This document shows positions 35,499 to 42,810 of a DNA stretch of 64,000 bases, in pieces. Position 1 is the stretch's first letter. Each line of letters opens with the position of its first letter. The stretch is from Clostridia bacterium (GTDB taxonomy: Bacteria; Bacillota; Clostridia; Oscillospirales; Acutalibacteraceae): NCBI GenBank assembly GCA_017379935.1, contig JAFNVC010000002.1, positions 1 through 64,000 on the forward strand, read 5' to 3'. The notes under the pieces were generated by a model. That model saw nothing but the letters and a program-made list of their open reading frames with translations, did no database searches and had not been told where the DNA came from. Both the position numbers and the translations under genes were made by a program.

Positions 35499-35547
35499 TG
35501 CACCCCCTTTTGAAGCAAGGGGGTGCAAAATCATTTTAGGGGGTGCA
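35499..35547. repeat. G-rich hairpin with a third competing arm
   Basis: TGCACCCCCTT (35499-35509) pairs perfectly with 35517-35527, and AGGGGGTGCA occurs again at 35538-35547. The left arm can pair with either right arm. It lies in the 3' flank of the minus-strand gene that stops at 35559. Confidence 0.75.
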
Positions 35548-35558
35548 AACAATTGCGG

Positions 35559-36032
35559 TCAATTAAGATATTTACTGAAAAACTGTTTTGTTTCGGGAAC
35601 ACATATAACCTTAAACATATATTTACCGCCATTGCCTCTAAAAACAATGTAAGTACAGCCAGCATTACTGTATCGGTAGCCGCGCACTCGAATTGAATAA
35701 CCAATCAGAATTTCTGCGGTTTCAATTTCGCACATCGAAAACGTTTTTTCTTTTTTGACACCGAAATAGTAATCTGTAACAGAAACCACATCGTCAACGA
35801 TTTCAACAAAAGCTTTATCCATGTCCTTTTGTGATATTGCAATTAGTATTGCAAGCACCAATACAGTAGTAAGTATCACAACGGCAGGCATAACGCTTTC
35901 TATATACAAGGAACATACGATGGCCATAAAAAGAAATAATGAAATTATCAAACCAAAACTAATCGTAAGCATAATCTTAAGAGATTTCTTAGTTTCGATT
36001 TTTGGTGTTCTATTGTGGGTGTTAAACCTCAT
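35559..36032 (-). CDS. Hypothetical membrane protein
   Basis: I do not recognise this 157-residue protein. Two membrane helices (about residues 20-42 and 47-66) follow a basic N-terminus. A C-terminal soluble domain of about 90 residues (FVEIVDDVVSVTDYYFGVKKEK, shown in part, to KQFFSKYLN) looks like a small beta-rich PH-like domain. ATG 36032 follows GAGGTGA. The gene is AT-rich and has a private promoter. It sits between two identical 35-bp direct repeats beside tRNA-Ser, which suggests acquisition as a cassette. Confidence 0.72.
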   Translation of the reverse strand: MRFNTHNRTPKIETKKSLKIMLTISFGLIISLFLFMAIVCSLYIESVMPAVVILTTVLVLAILIAISQKDMDKAFVEIVDDVVSVTDYYFGVKKEKTFSMCEIETAEILIGYSIRVRGYRYSNAGCTYIVFRGNGGKYMFKVICVPETKQFFSKYLN

Positions 36033-36053
36033 AATATCACCTCTTTATCTATA

Positions 36054-36082
36054 AATATAGCATATTTCCTTCTGTAATTCAA
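36054..36082 (-). promoter_or_regulatory. Promoter of the 35559-36032 gene
   Basis: Minus-strand TTGAAT, a 17-bp spacer and TATATT. The -35 box abuts the first of four 20-bp-spaced repeats. Confidence 0.75.
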
Positions 36083-36146
36083 CAATTACACTTATAAATC
36101 AACGATTATGGTTGTAATTTAACGATAACCTGTATTATAACGATTT
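36081..36146. repeat. Four AACRATTA-like direct repeats spaced 20/20/18 bp
   Basis: AACAATTA (36081), AACGATTA (36101), AACGATAA (36121) and AACGATTT (36139) start 20, 20 and 18 bp apart, directly upstream of a minus-strand promoter. Spacing of about two helical turns puts them on one DNA face, as for a multimeric regulator. Confidence 0.6.
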
Positions 36147-36153
36147 GAACTCA

Positions 36154-36328
36154 GTGAAATATTTGCCTTGCGGCAAATGTGAAATAATTCACTTCGTGAA
36201 TTGTGAAATTTGATGCTACGCATCAAGTGAAATGAAATAAATCCACACACGCCCGTAGGCATTTCACATTGCGAAGCAATATTTCACACGCACAGCGTAT
36301 TTCACAAATCCCGCAAGGGATTTATTTC
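36154..36328. repeat. Two-fold array of small palindromes separated by GTGAAAT / ATTTCAC
   Basis: Four GTGAAAT heptamers (36154, 36179, 36203, 36227) alternate with three palindromes. After a 17-bp spacer, four more palindromes alternate with three ATTTCAC heptamers (36261, 36281, 36299) and a partial one (36324). No extra bases lie between heptamer and palindrome. Stems differ in sequence (ATTTGCC, AATTCAC, TTGATGC; then GCC, ATTGC, ACGC, AAATCCC). Loops read TTGC, TTC, TAC in the left half and their complements CGTA, GAA, ACA, GCAA in the right half, so the halves are inverted copies in layout. Confidence 0.9.
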
Positions 36329-36332
36329 GTTG

Positions 36333-36367
36333 AAAAAACGACGTGTCGAAACACGTCGTTTTTTCTG
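36333..36367. repeat. 35-bp direct repeat, right copy; terminator of tRNA-Ser
   Basis: Identical to 35438-35472. On the minus strand the hairpin and its T-run directly follow the CCA end of the tRNA, so this is its terminator. The last two bases of the repeat belong to the encoded tRNA CCA tail. Confidence 0.9.
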
Positions 36368-36454
36368 GCGGAAGCGGTGGGATTCGAACCCACGGTACCG
36401 TGAGGTACAACTGATTTCGAGTCAGTCCCGTTATGACCACTTCGATACGCTTCC
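36366..36454 (-). tRNA. tRNA-Ser (anticodon CGA)
   Basis: The acceptor stem GGAAGCG/CGCTTCC is perfect, followed by discriminator G and an encoded CCA. The anticodon loop CTCGAAA gives anticodon CGA, reading UCG. A long variable arm (GTACC...GGTACC) is typical of serine tRNA, and the T arm is GTGGG-TTCGAAT-CCCAC. Length 89 nt. Confidence 0.97.
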
Positions 36455-36484
36455 ATATTCGGTTTTGCGTCAAAACGCTTGTAT

Positions 36485-36513
36485 ATTCTAGCAAAAAAAG
36501 CACGGGATGTCAA
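36485..36513 (-). promoter_or_regulatory. tRNA-Ser promoter
   Basis: Minus-strand TTGACA, a 17-bp spacer and TAGAAT lie 30 bp before the tRNA. Confidence 0.9.
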
Positions 36514-36533
36514 GATATTCATCGCTTTTAATA

Positions 36534-36562
36534 TTGATTTTATTATTAGAATTTGTTAGAAT
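36534..36562 (+). promoter_or_regulatory. Promoter of the flavoprotein triad
   Basis: TTGATT, a 17-bp spacer and TAGAAT; AGGAGG follows before ATG 36590. Confidence 0.8.
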
Positions 36563-36589
36563 ATCATTTATATTTTAGGAGGTCTTATT

Positions 36590-37078
36590 ATGTCTTGTTG
36601 TAATTGCAGAAAAAGTGATTTATCACTTGTAAAAGCTGTGCTTGATAAGTATGCCGGCGTTGACGGCAGTCTGATTACAATTTTACAGCACACTCAGGAT
36701 ATTTACGGCTATCTGCCTGTTGATGTTTTGTATCATATTGCAGAAAAAATCGGTTCAACACCTGCGAAGGTGATGGGCGTTGCTACGTTCTATTCGCAGT
36801 TCCGTCTCCAGCCTGTCGGCAAGTATCTTATTATGCTCTGTCAGGGCACGGCTTGCCACGTCAACGGCTCGGAGAAAATCGAAAAGGCGATCGTTGAGGA
36901 GCTTGGCATTTCCGACGGTGAAACAACCGCAGACGGTCTTTTTACTCTGAAAAACGTTGCCTGCCTCGGTTGCTGCAGTATTTCACCCGTTATGATGATT
37001 AACGACGAAACATACGGAAGTCTCACTCCCGATAAGACCAAGGAAATTTTGAGAAGCTTAAAAGAAAAGGAGGCGTGA
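36590..37078 (+). CDS. NuoE-like [2Fe-2S] subunit (HydC/StnA type)
   Basis: A 162-residue thioredoxin-like [2Fe-2S] protein. The ligands are C84 and C89 (CQGTACHVNG) and C125 and C129 (CLGCC), with the conserved GVATFYSQF segment before them. In NADH-linked complexes this subunit carries a side cluster next to the NuoF flavin. It is the first of three genes spaced 3 and about 10 bp apart, which points to one soluble complex. An extra Cys pair near the N-terminus (SCCNC) is not a recognised ligand set. Confidence 0.93.
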   Translation: MSCCNCRKSDLSLVKAVLDKYAGVDGSLITILQHTQDIYGYLPVDVLYHIAEKIGSTPAKVMGVATFYSQFRLQPVGKYLIMLCQGTACHVNGSEKIEKAIVEELGISDGETTADGLFTLKNVACLGCCSISPVMMINDETYGSLTPDKTKEILRSLKEKEA

Positions 37079-37081
37079 GGA

Positions 37082-38824
37082 ATGCGTATAGTTGTTGGTC
37101 AGGGCAGCTGCGGAATCGCCGCGGGTGCCGCGAAGGTTTATTCAGCGATTGAAAAAATTGTCCCCGAAACCTGTGAGCTTACAATCACGGGATGTATCGG
37201 TATGTGCTTCCTTGAGCCTGTTGTTGATGTTTATGACGGTAATAATCTTGTTAAGCGTCTTGTAAAGGTTCAGCCGTCCGATGCTGAAAAAATCATCGCC
37301 TTTATAAGCGGTGACGAAAATGCCGTGAATGACATTGAAATCACAGATGAGGATAAGGACTTTCTTTTAAAGCAGACGAGAATTGCTCTTCGCCATTGCG
37401 GCATTATCAATCCCGAAAAAATCGAAGAATATGTTGCGGATGACGGATATAAGGCACTCGAAAAGGTGCTTAAAACAATGACTCCCGAAGAGGTTATTGA
37501 AGAGATAAAGCTCTCGGGTCTGGCAGGACGCGGCGGTGCAGGCTTTCCGACGTGGTTCAAGTGGAATGCCGCACGTCAGGCACAGGGAGATTATAAATAT
37601 CTTATCTGCAATGCCGATGAGGGTGACCCGGGCGCATTTATGGACAGAGCGGTTATCGAAAGTGATCCGCATAACCTTATTGAGGGTATGCTTATCGGTG
37701 CTTACGCAATCGGAGCAAAAGAGGCTGTGGTTTACGTCAGAGCCGAATATCCGCTGGCTATCGAGCGTCTGACTAATGCAATAAAGGAGGCAGAGGAAAA
37801 GGGTTACCTCGGTGAAAATATTCTCGGCTCGTCCTTCTCGTGCAAAATGCGTATCAAGGCGGGTGCAGGCGCATTTGTCTGCGGAGAGGAAACTGCACTT
37901 ATCGAGTCTCTACAGGGGGAGAGAGGTATGCCCCGACTGAAGCCTCCGTTCCCCGCACAGTCAGGCTATTGGTATAAGCCTTCAAATATCAATAATGTCG
38001 AAACCTTCGCGAATGTTTCGTGGATTATCCTCAACGGCGGCGAAGCCTTCTCCGCTATGGGTACGGAGAACAGCAAGGGAACAAAGGTTTTTGCCCTTAC
38101 TGGTAAAATCAAAAAGGGCGGACTTGTCGAAATTCCTATGGGAAAGACCTTGCGCGATGTTATCTTTGACATCGGCGGAGGTATCAGGAATGATGCACGC
38201 TTCAAGGCGGTACAAATGGGCGGTCCCTCGGGCGGATGTATTCCCGAGGCCTTGCTTGATACCGTTATTGACTATAAGGCACTCGGTGCTACGGGCGCGA
38301 TTATGGGCTCGGGCGGTATGGTCGTTATGGATGAAACCACCTGTATGGTAAGTATGGCACAGTTCTTCCTTGATTTCACGACAAAGGAATCCTGCGGAAA
38401 ATGCGTTCATTGCCGTATCGGCACAAAACGTATGCTTGAAATCCTCAGCAGAATCGTAAAAGGTGAGGGTAAGGACGGCGACATTGAGCTTCTCGAGGAG
38501 CTTTGCTATTCAATCAAGGACGGTGCGCTCTGCGGTCTCGGTCAGACAGCACCGAATCCCGTGCTTACCACTATAAAATATTTCCGCAATGAGTACGAGG
38601 CTCATATCAATGAGAAAAAATGCCCCGCAAAGGCATGCTCCGATTTGCTTTCATACAGAATCGATGCGGAAAAATGCAGAGGATGTACGCTCTGCTCAAA
38701 GAAATGTCCCGTTGATGCAATCAGCGGTGAGCTTAAAACAGCGCACTCGATTGATGTGTCAAAATGCATTAAATGCGGTGCGTGCTACAATACTTGTAAA
38801 TTCAATGCTGTAATTATGGAATGA
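37082..38824 (+). CDS. NuoF-like NADH-binding flavoprotein subunit (HydB/StnB type)
   Basis: The 580-residue protein oxidises or reduces NAD(H) through FMN. An N-terminal thioredoxin-like [2Fe-2S] domain (1 to about 95) precedes the NuoF core. There GRGGAGFPTWFKW (from 149) and NADEGDPGAFMDR form the NADH/FMN site. ESCGKCVHCRIGTKRM with a later ALCGLGQ binds the N3 [4Fe-4S] cluster. Two more [4Fe-4S] motifs end the protein (CRGCTLCSKKCP, CIKCGACYNTCK). This extended form is the one found in electron-bifurcating hydrogenases and the Stn transhydrogenase, not in complex I. Confidence 0.94.
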   Translation: MRIVVGQGSCGIAAGAAKVYSAIEKIVPETCELTITGCIGMCFLEPVVDVYDGNNLVKRLVKVQPSDAEKIIAFISGDENAVNDIEITDEDKDFLLKQTRIALRHCGIINPEKIEEYVADDGYKALEKVLKTMTPEEVIEEIKLSGLAGRGGAGFPTWFKWNAARQAQGDYKYLICNADEGDPGAFMDRAVIESDPHNLIEGMLIGAYAIGAKEAVVYVRAEYPLAIERLTNAIKEAEEKGYLGENILGSSFSCKMRIKAGAGAFVCGEETALIESLQGERGMPRLKPPFPAQSGYWYKPSNINNVETFANVSWIILNGGEAFSAMGTENSKGTKVFALTGKIKKGGLVEIPMGKTLRDVIFDIGGGIRNDARFKAVQMGGPSGGCIPEALLDTVIDYKALGATGAIMGSGGMVVMDETTCMVSMAQFFLDFTTKESCGKCVHCRIGTKRMLEILSRIVKGEGKDGDIELLEELCYSIKDGALCGLGQTAPNPVLTTIKYFRNEYEAHINEKKCPAKACSDLLSYRIDAEKCRGCTLCSKKCPVDAISGELKTAHSIDVSKCIKCGACYNTCKFNAVIME

Positions 38825-38834
38825 GGTGAGAGCG

Positions 38835-40862
38835 TTGGATATGATTAAGGTTACAATAAACGGCAAGGAAATCACAGCCGAAAAGGGCAGAACGATTCTT
38901 CAGATTGCCGAAAATAACGGAATAGAAATCCCCACACTTTGCTATATCGAAGAAATAAAGCCGTACGGCGCCTGCGGTCTTTGTACCGTTGAGGTTGAGG
39001 GTATGCCGAAGCTTCTTCGCGCATGCTCGGCGGTTGCTTCCGACGGAATGGTTATTAATACTGAAACCCCGAGAGTAAAGCAATCAAGAAAAATCGCTCT
39101 CGAGCTGCTTATGTCCGACCATACGGGCGATTGCAAGGGTCCTTGCTCACTCAACTGTCCTGCAGGAACAGACTGTCAGGGCTACGTCAAGCTCATTGCT
39201 GAGGGTAAATATAAGGAGGCTGTTGCACTTATTAAAGAAAGAGTGCCGCTTCCTGCATCAATCGGCAGAATCTGTCCGCATCCGTGCGAATCTGCCTGCA
39301 GAAGAAAAATGGTAGAAGAACCGATTTCAATTGCTTTTCTCAAGAGCTTTGCTGCAGATGAGGATCTGAAATCAGATAATAAATTTATGCCTGAGATAGC
39401 AGAAAGCACAGGCAAATCCGTCGGTATAATCGGCGGCGGCCCCGCAGGTCTTACTGCTGCATACTTCCTCGCGGTCAAGGGACATAAGGTTACCGTTTAC
39501 GATGCAATGGAAAAAATGGGCGGTATGCTCCGCTACGGTATTCCGCAGTACAGACTTCCTAAGGAAGTTCTCGATATGGAAATTGACTCAATTGCCAAGC
39601 TCGGCGTTGAGATGAAAAATAATATAAGAATCGGTACGGATATCACTCTTGATGAAATCCGAAGCGCACACGATGCAACGCTTGTTGCTATCGGCGCGTG
39701 GAAGAGCAGCTCGATGAGAATTGCGGGTGAAGACCTTGAAGGTGTATACGGCGGTATCGATTTTCTTCGCAGTGTTGCGCTGAAAAATCCCGTTAAGCTC
39801 GGTGACAGAGTAGCGGTTATCGGCGGCGGTAATACCGCAATGGATGCCTGCCGTTCGGCTGTACGTCTCGGTGCAAAAGAGGTTTATGTAATATACAGAA
39901 GAACACGTGCCGAAATGCCTGCCGAAAAGGTAGAAATCGACGAGGCAGAGGAAGAGGGCGTAATCTATAAGTTCCTTTGCAATCCCGTCGAAATCATCGG
40001 TGAAAACGGCAGGGTAAAGGCTGTAAAGCTTCAGGCTATGGAGCTCGGAGAGCCTGATGCAGGCGGACGCCGTTCTCCCGTTCCGGTTGAGGGTAAATTT
40101 GAGATTCTTGAGCTTGATAACGTGATTATGGCTATCGGTCAGCGGATAAATATAAGCGGCTTTGAAGCCCTCGAGCTGACTCAGAGAGGCAATATCTCTG
40201 CCGATGCAAAAACCTTCAGAACCTCACTTGAGGGAGTATTTGCCGTCGGTGATGCAACGAATCGAGGTGCATCAATCGCAATTGAAGCTATCGGTGAGGC
40301 ACAGAAGGCATCGGATGTTATTGACAGCTATCTGAGCGGTGAAACGGTGGGCTATAAAAAGCCCTATGTTTCCGAGCGTGTGATAACTGCTCAGGACCTT
40401 GCCGATAAGCAGAAGGTCAGCCGTGCGAAAATGCCGCAGAGAAGTCCCGAGGAGCGCAGAAACGATTTTAACGAGGTAAACCTCGGTTTTGATGAAGAAA
40501 CGGCAAGAAATGAGGCTAAACGATGCCTTGAATGCGGATGCCACGATTATCACGACTGTAAGCTTATTCGTTATGCAAATCAGTACGATGTCTGTCCCGA
40601 GCGTTTTGCGGGCGATAAGCATAATTGCAAAAAGGAGCAGAAGCTTGTTTACATCGAACGTGACCAGAATAAGTGCGTTCTTTGCAACCTCTGTGTCCGT
40701 GTCTGTGAAGAGGATGTCGGAAAGAGTCTTATCGGTCTTGTCGGCAGAGGCTTTACAACCGTTATCAAGCCGGAATTTGCGGATGCATCCGTAACCGAAT
40801 TCTGCAAAACCTGCCAGAAATGTGTGACTTCCTGCCCGACTGGAGCACTTAAAACCTTATAA
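38835..40862 (+). CDS. NfnB/GltD-like FAD-iron-sulfur subunit with N-terminal [2Fe-2S] ferredoxin domain (StnC-like)
   Basis: About 675 residues. An N-terminal plant-type [2Fe-2S] domain (CYIEEIKPYGACGLCTVEV) is followed by the GltD-type cluster region (CNCPAG-like GPCSLNCPAGTDCQGY, CPHPCESACRR). An FAD Rossmann fold (IIGGGPAGLTAAYFL) and an NAD(P) Rossmann fold (VIGGGNTAMDACR) come next. C-terminal [4Fe-4S] motifs are CVLCNLCVRVCEE and CKTCQKCVTSCP. There is no H-cluster or molybdopterin domain. With NuoE and NuoF partners this matches the Sporomusa-type Nfn (NADH-NADPH-ferredoxin bifurcation). Start: TTG 38835 after GAGGTGA; ATG 38841 is possible. Confidence 0.85.
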   Translation: MDMIKVTINGKEITAEKGRTILQIAENNGIEIPTLCYIEEIKPYGACGLCTVEVEGMPKLLRACSAVASDGMVINTETPRVKQSRKIALELLMSDHTGDCKGPCSLNCPAGTDCQGYVKLIAEGKYKEAVALIKERVPLPASIGRICPHPCESACRRKMVEEPISIAFLKSFAADEDLKSDNKFMPEIAESTGKSVGIIGGGPAGLTAAYFLAVKGHKVTVYDAMEKMGGMLRYGIPQYRLPKEVLDMEIDSIAKLGVEMKNNIRIGTDITLDEIRSAHDATLVAIGAWKSSSMRIAGEDLEGVYGGIDFLRSVALKNPVKLGDRVAVIGGGNTAMDACRSAVRLGAKEVYVIYRRTRAEMPAEKVEIDEAEEEGVIYKFLCNPVEIIGENGRVKAVKLQAMELGEPDAGGRRSPVPVEGKFEILELDNVIMAIGQRINISGFEALELTQRGNISADAKTFRTSLEGVFAVGDATNRGASIAIEAIGEAQKASDVIDSYLSGETVGYKKPYVSERVITAQDLADKQKVSRAKMPQRSPEERRNDFNEVNLGFDEETARNEAKRCLECGCHDYHDCKLIRYANQYDVCPERFAGDKHNCKKEQKLVYIERDQNKCVLCNLCVRVCEEDVGKSLIGLVGRGFTTVIKPEFADASVTEFCKTCQKCVTSCPTGALKTL

Positions 40863-40868
40863 AAATCA

Positions 40869-40897
40869 AGCCGTTGCTTCATATGAAAGCAACGGCT
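40869..40897 (-). terminator. Hairpin between converging genes
   Basis: An 11-bp stem (AGCCGTTGCTT, 40869-40879, with 40887-40897). The T-rich side is on the minus strand (TTGATTTTT). The stop codon of the DUF1294 gene lies in the loop, so its last codons form part of the stem. Confidence 0.75.
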
Positions 40898-41142
40898 AAA
40901 ATTATTCCTGTATGTAAAATTATTTCGATTGGTAACCCTGCCATAAACTTGGCATGGTGCGTTTTATGGTGTATAATGAGCATTGTAACGAGCATTGCAC
41001 CCGCACCGCCGATGAGACCGAGAAGCATCAGCGTTTTTTCGGCAATTCTTCGGCTGCCTGTTTTTGCCGCGATTTTGTCGTATACGGTCAGAATAACCGA
41101 AAAGGCAGATATAATTCCAATCCAGATAAAAATATATTTCAT
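40879..41142 (-). CDS. DUF1294-type small membrane protein
   Basis: An 87-residue protein with three membrane helices. YDKIAAKTGSRRIAEKTLMLLGLIGGAGAM and HHKTHHAKF (both seen, first in part) are the marks of DUF1294, in which YDK, RIPE-like and HKT motifs recur. The function is unknown. CGGAGT precedes ATG 41142. It converges on the StnC-like gene with 16 bp between stops. Confidence 0.85.
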   Translation of the reverse strand: MKYIFIWIGIISAFSVILTVYDKIAAKTGSRRIAEKTLMLLGLIGGAGAMLVTMLIIHHKTHHAKFMAGLPIEIILHTGIILAVAFI

Positions 41143-41206
41143 AATAACTCCGAAAACAGATATATTTTACTAATTCATTTTAACATAAAATTATGTGAGG
41201 CTCAAG

Positions 41207-42373
41207 ATGAAAAAAATCATTTGTATCCTGATTTCAATTCTGCTTGTTTTTTCGGGATGTGCACCCGTGAACGAAGAAAAACCGAAAACCGAATACGAAA
41301 GGATTTCCGCTATATGGATTTTTTACAGCGAGCTTTCTATGCTGGGCGAAAAGAACAAGGATAAAAAAGCATTTACCGCCAAAGTCGAAAGGATGCTCGA
41401 TAACTGTGTCGGTTGGGGAATTAACACGGTTTTTCTTCAGGTGCGTCCGTTCAGCGACAGCTTTTATAAATCCGATATCTTTCCGTGGTCGTATTACCTT
41501 ACGGGCAGGCAGGGAAAAGCTGTTGACTATGACCCGCTTGAAATCTGTATTGAGCTCGCTCACGAAAGGGGATTGTCACTTCACGCGTGGATAAATCCGT
41601 TCCGGATCTCCTTTGATAAAAATACAGAAAATCTTGCAGATAACCATCCTGCTATCGGATGGATAAAAAATAAAACCGCAGACGTGGTTATTCTCGACAG
41701 CGGGATTTACTATTCGCCCGCATCAATGAAGGCACAGAAGCTCGTTCTTGACGGCGTACGCGAGATTGTCAGGGACTACGATGTGGACGGAATCCATATC
41801 GACGATTATTTTTACCCCTCAACCCAAAGATCGGTGGATGAAGCTTTTTATAAGCAATATACCGATGAGGGAGGCAGGCTTTCTCTCGATGAATGGAGAC
41901 TTAGCACGGTCTCGGCCTTTGTTTCGCAGATGTATACTACTGTCAAATCGGAAAAATCCGATTGCATATTTTCGATAAGTCCCGCAGGCAATGTTACCAA
42001 CAATTACGAGCAGCAGTATGCGGATGTCAGACTATGGTGCTCGCGCCGCGGATATGCCGACTGGATTATCCCTCAGCTGTACTACGGCTTTGAGAACGAA
42101 AGTCTGACCTTTGATAAAGCACTTTCGGAATGGGAAAAGCTCAATACTATCGGTGCCGTCAGAATGATTTACGGCATTGCCGCCTATAAGGTGAATGAAA
42201 GTGATGATGAGTGGAAGGCAGGCAACGGAATTATAGATAAACAGCTTGATCTTCTCAGGAAAACTGACGGCTGTCACGGAGCGGCATTCTTTTCTTATGC
42301 AAGCCTTGCTGATAAATCACGGCAGCCCGAATTTAAAAATATCAGCTCCTTCTCAGCTGTTCCTTCAGAATAA
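41207..42373 (+). CDS. Lipoprotein with GHL10 (glycosyl hydrolase-like 10) domain
   Basis: The 388-residue protein has a lipoprotein signal with Cys18 (LLVFSGC). A (beta/alpha)8 domain of the GHL10/FenI family follows. Family features are RISAIWIFYSEL, a NTVFLQVRPFSDSFYKSDIFPWS segment (shown in part), LHAWINPFRIS, YDVDGIHIDDYFYP and YADWIIPQLYYGF. It is probably a membrane-anchored hydrolase or binding protein for cell-wall or polysaccharide glycans; the substrate is not known. ATG 41207 follows GTGAGG. The 3' end overlaps the converging gene by 32 bp. Confidence 0.88.
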   Translation: MKKIICILISILLVFSGCAPVNEEKPKTEYERISAIWIFYSELSMLGEKNKDKKAFTAKVERMLDNCVGWGINTVFLQVRPFSDSFYKSDIFPWSYYLTGRQGKAVDYDPLEICIELAHERGLSLHAWINPFRISFDKNTENLADNHPAIGWIKNKTADVVILDSGIYYSPASMKAQKLVLDGVREIVRDYDVDGIHIDDYFYPSTQRSVDEAFYKQYTDEGGRLSLDEWRLSTVSAFVSQMYTTVKSEKSDCIFSISPAGNVTNNYEQQYADVRLWCSRRGYADWIIPQLYYGFENESLTFDKALSEWEKLNTIGAVRMIYGIAAYKVNESDDEWKAGNGIIDKQLDLLRKTDGCHGAAFFSYASLADKSRQPEFKNISSFSAVPSE

Positions 42374-42740
42374 ACGAAAGCGCCGTGCCGGGTATGCATA
42401 TCAGAAACCATAAAAACGAAAACAGGGGACAAATCTGACCGAAGAGATTGAATTTCTCGTCCGAATAGTCCCATACGTTCATATGAAGTCCGCGGTTTAC
42501 GAGCATACCGACGCTGAACTCAATCGCGGTAATCACGGCACAGCCGACAAGACAGCGCAGGATAAGGCTGTCTGTCTTCATGTTGATATTGATAATATAA
42601 ATCAGCAGAAAGGCAACACCGCCCGTTATCGTCATCGTCCAATGTGTATATCCTCTCGTAACAACCTCGACGAGGCTGTATATAACAGCGCCGAAGCCGA
42701 AAACCGTAAAGTATTCGCGGAATTTTGCTTTAGTCAACAT
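42342..42740 (-). CDS. Putative ABC transporter permease-like (CmpB family) membrane protein
   Basis: A 132-residue protein with four membrane helices. YSLVEVVTRGYTHWTM, EFSVGMLVNRGLHMNVWDYSD and the FSFLWFLICIPG ending match the small Clostridial family labelled putative ABC transporter permease (PF06541); an actual transport role is unproven. ATG 42740 follows AAGGGTGA. A longer in-frame start at 42851 would run through a terminator and is rejected. It overlaps the GHL10 gene tail to tail. Confidence 0.78.
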   Translation of the reverse strand: MLTKAKFREYFTVFGFGAVIYSLVEVVTRGYTHWTMTITGGVAFLLIYIININMKTDSLILRCLVGCAVITAIEFSVGMLVNRGLHMNVWDYSDEKFNLFGQICPLFSFLWFLICIPGTALSFILKEQLRRS

Positions 42741-42772
42741 AAAATCACCCTTTTTATATTGCCCGAAAAATG

Positions 42773-42801
42773 AAAGGAACCTGCATATTGCAGATTCCTT
42801 T
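42773..42801 (-). terminator. Terminator after the 42811 gene (minus)
   Basis: AAAGGAA plus CTGCA pair with TGCAG plus TTCCTTT across one mismatch, with a 3-nt loop. T-rich sequence flanks it on both strands. Confidence 0.75.
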
Positions 42802-42810
42802 TTTTGCTGA

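Noticed and set aside
36154..36328. CRISPR array or simple tandem repeat
   Set aside because: Units are 7-bp linkers plus palindromes of different sequence and length, and orientation flips mid-array.
36264..36522. Minus-strand open frames of 66-79 codons
   Set aside because: They run through the tRNA-Ser gene and its flanks, and lack ribosome sites.
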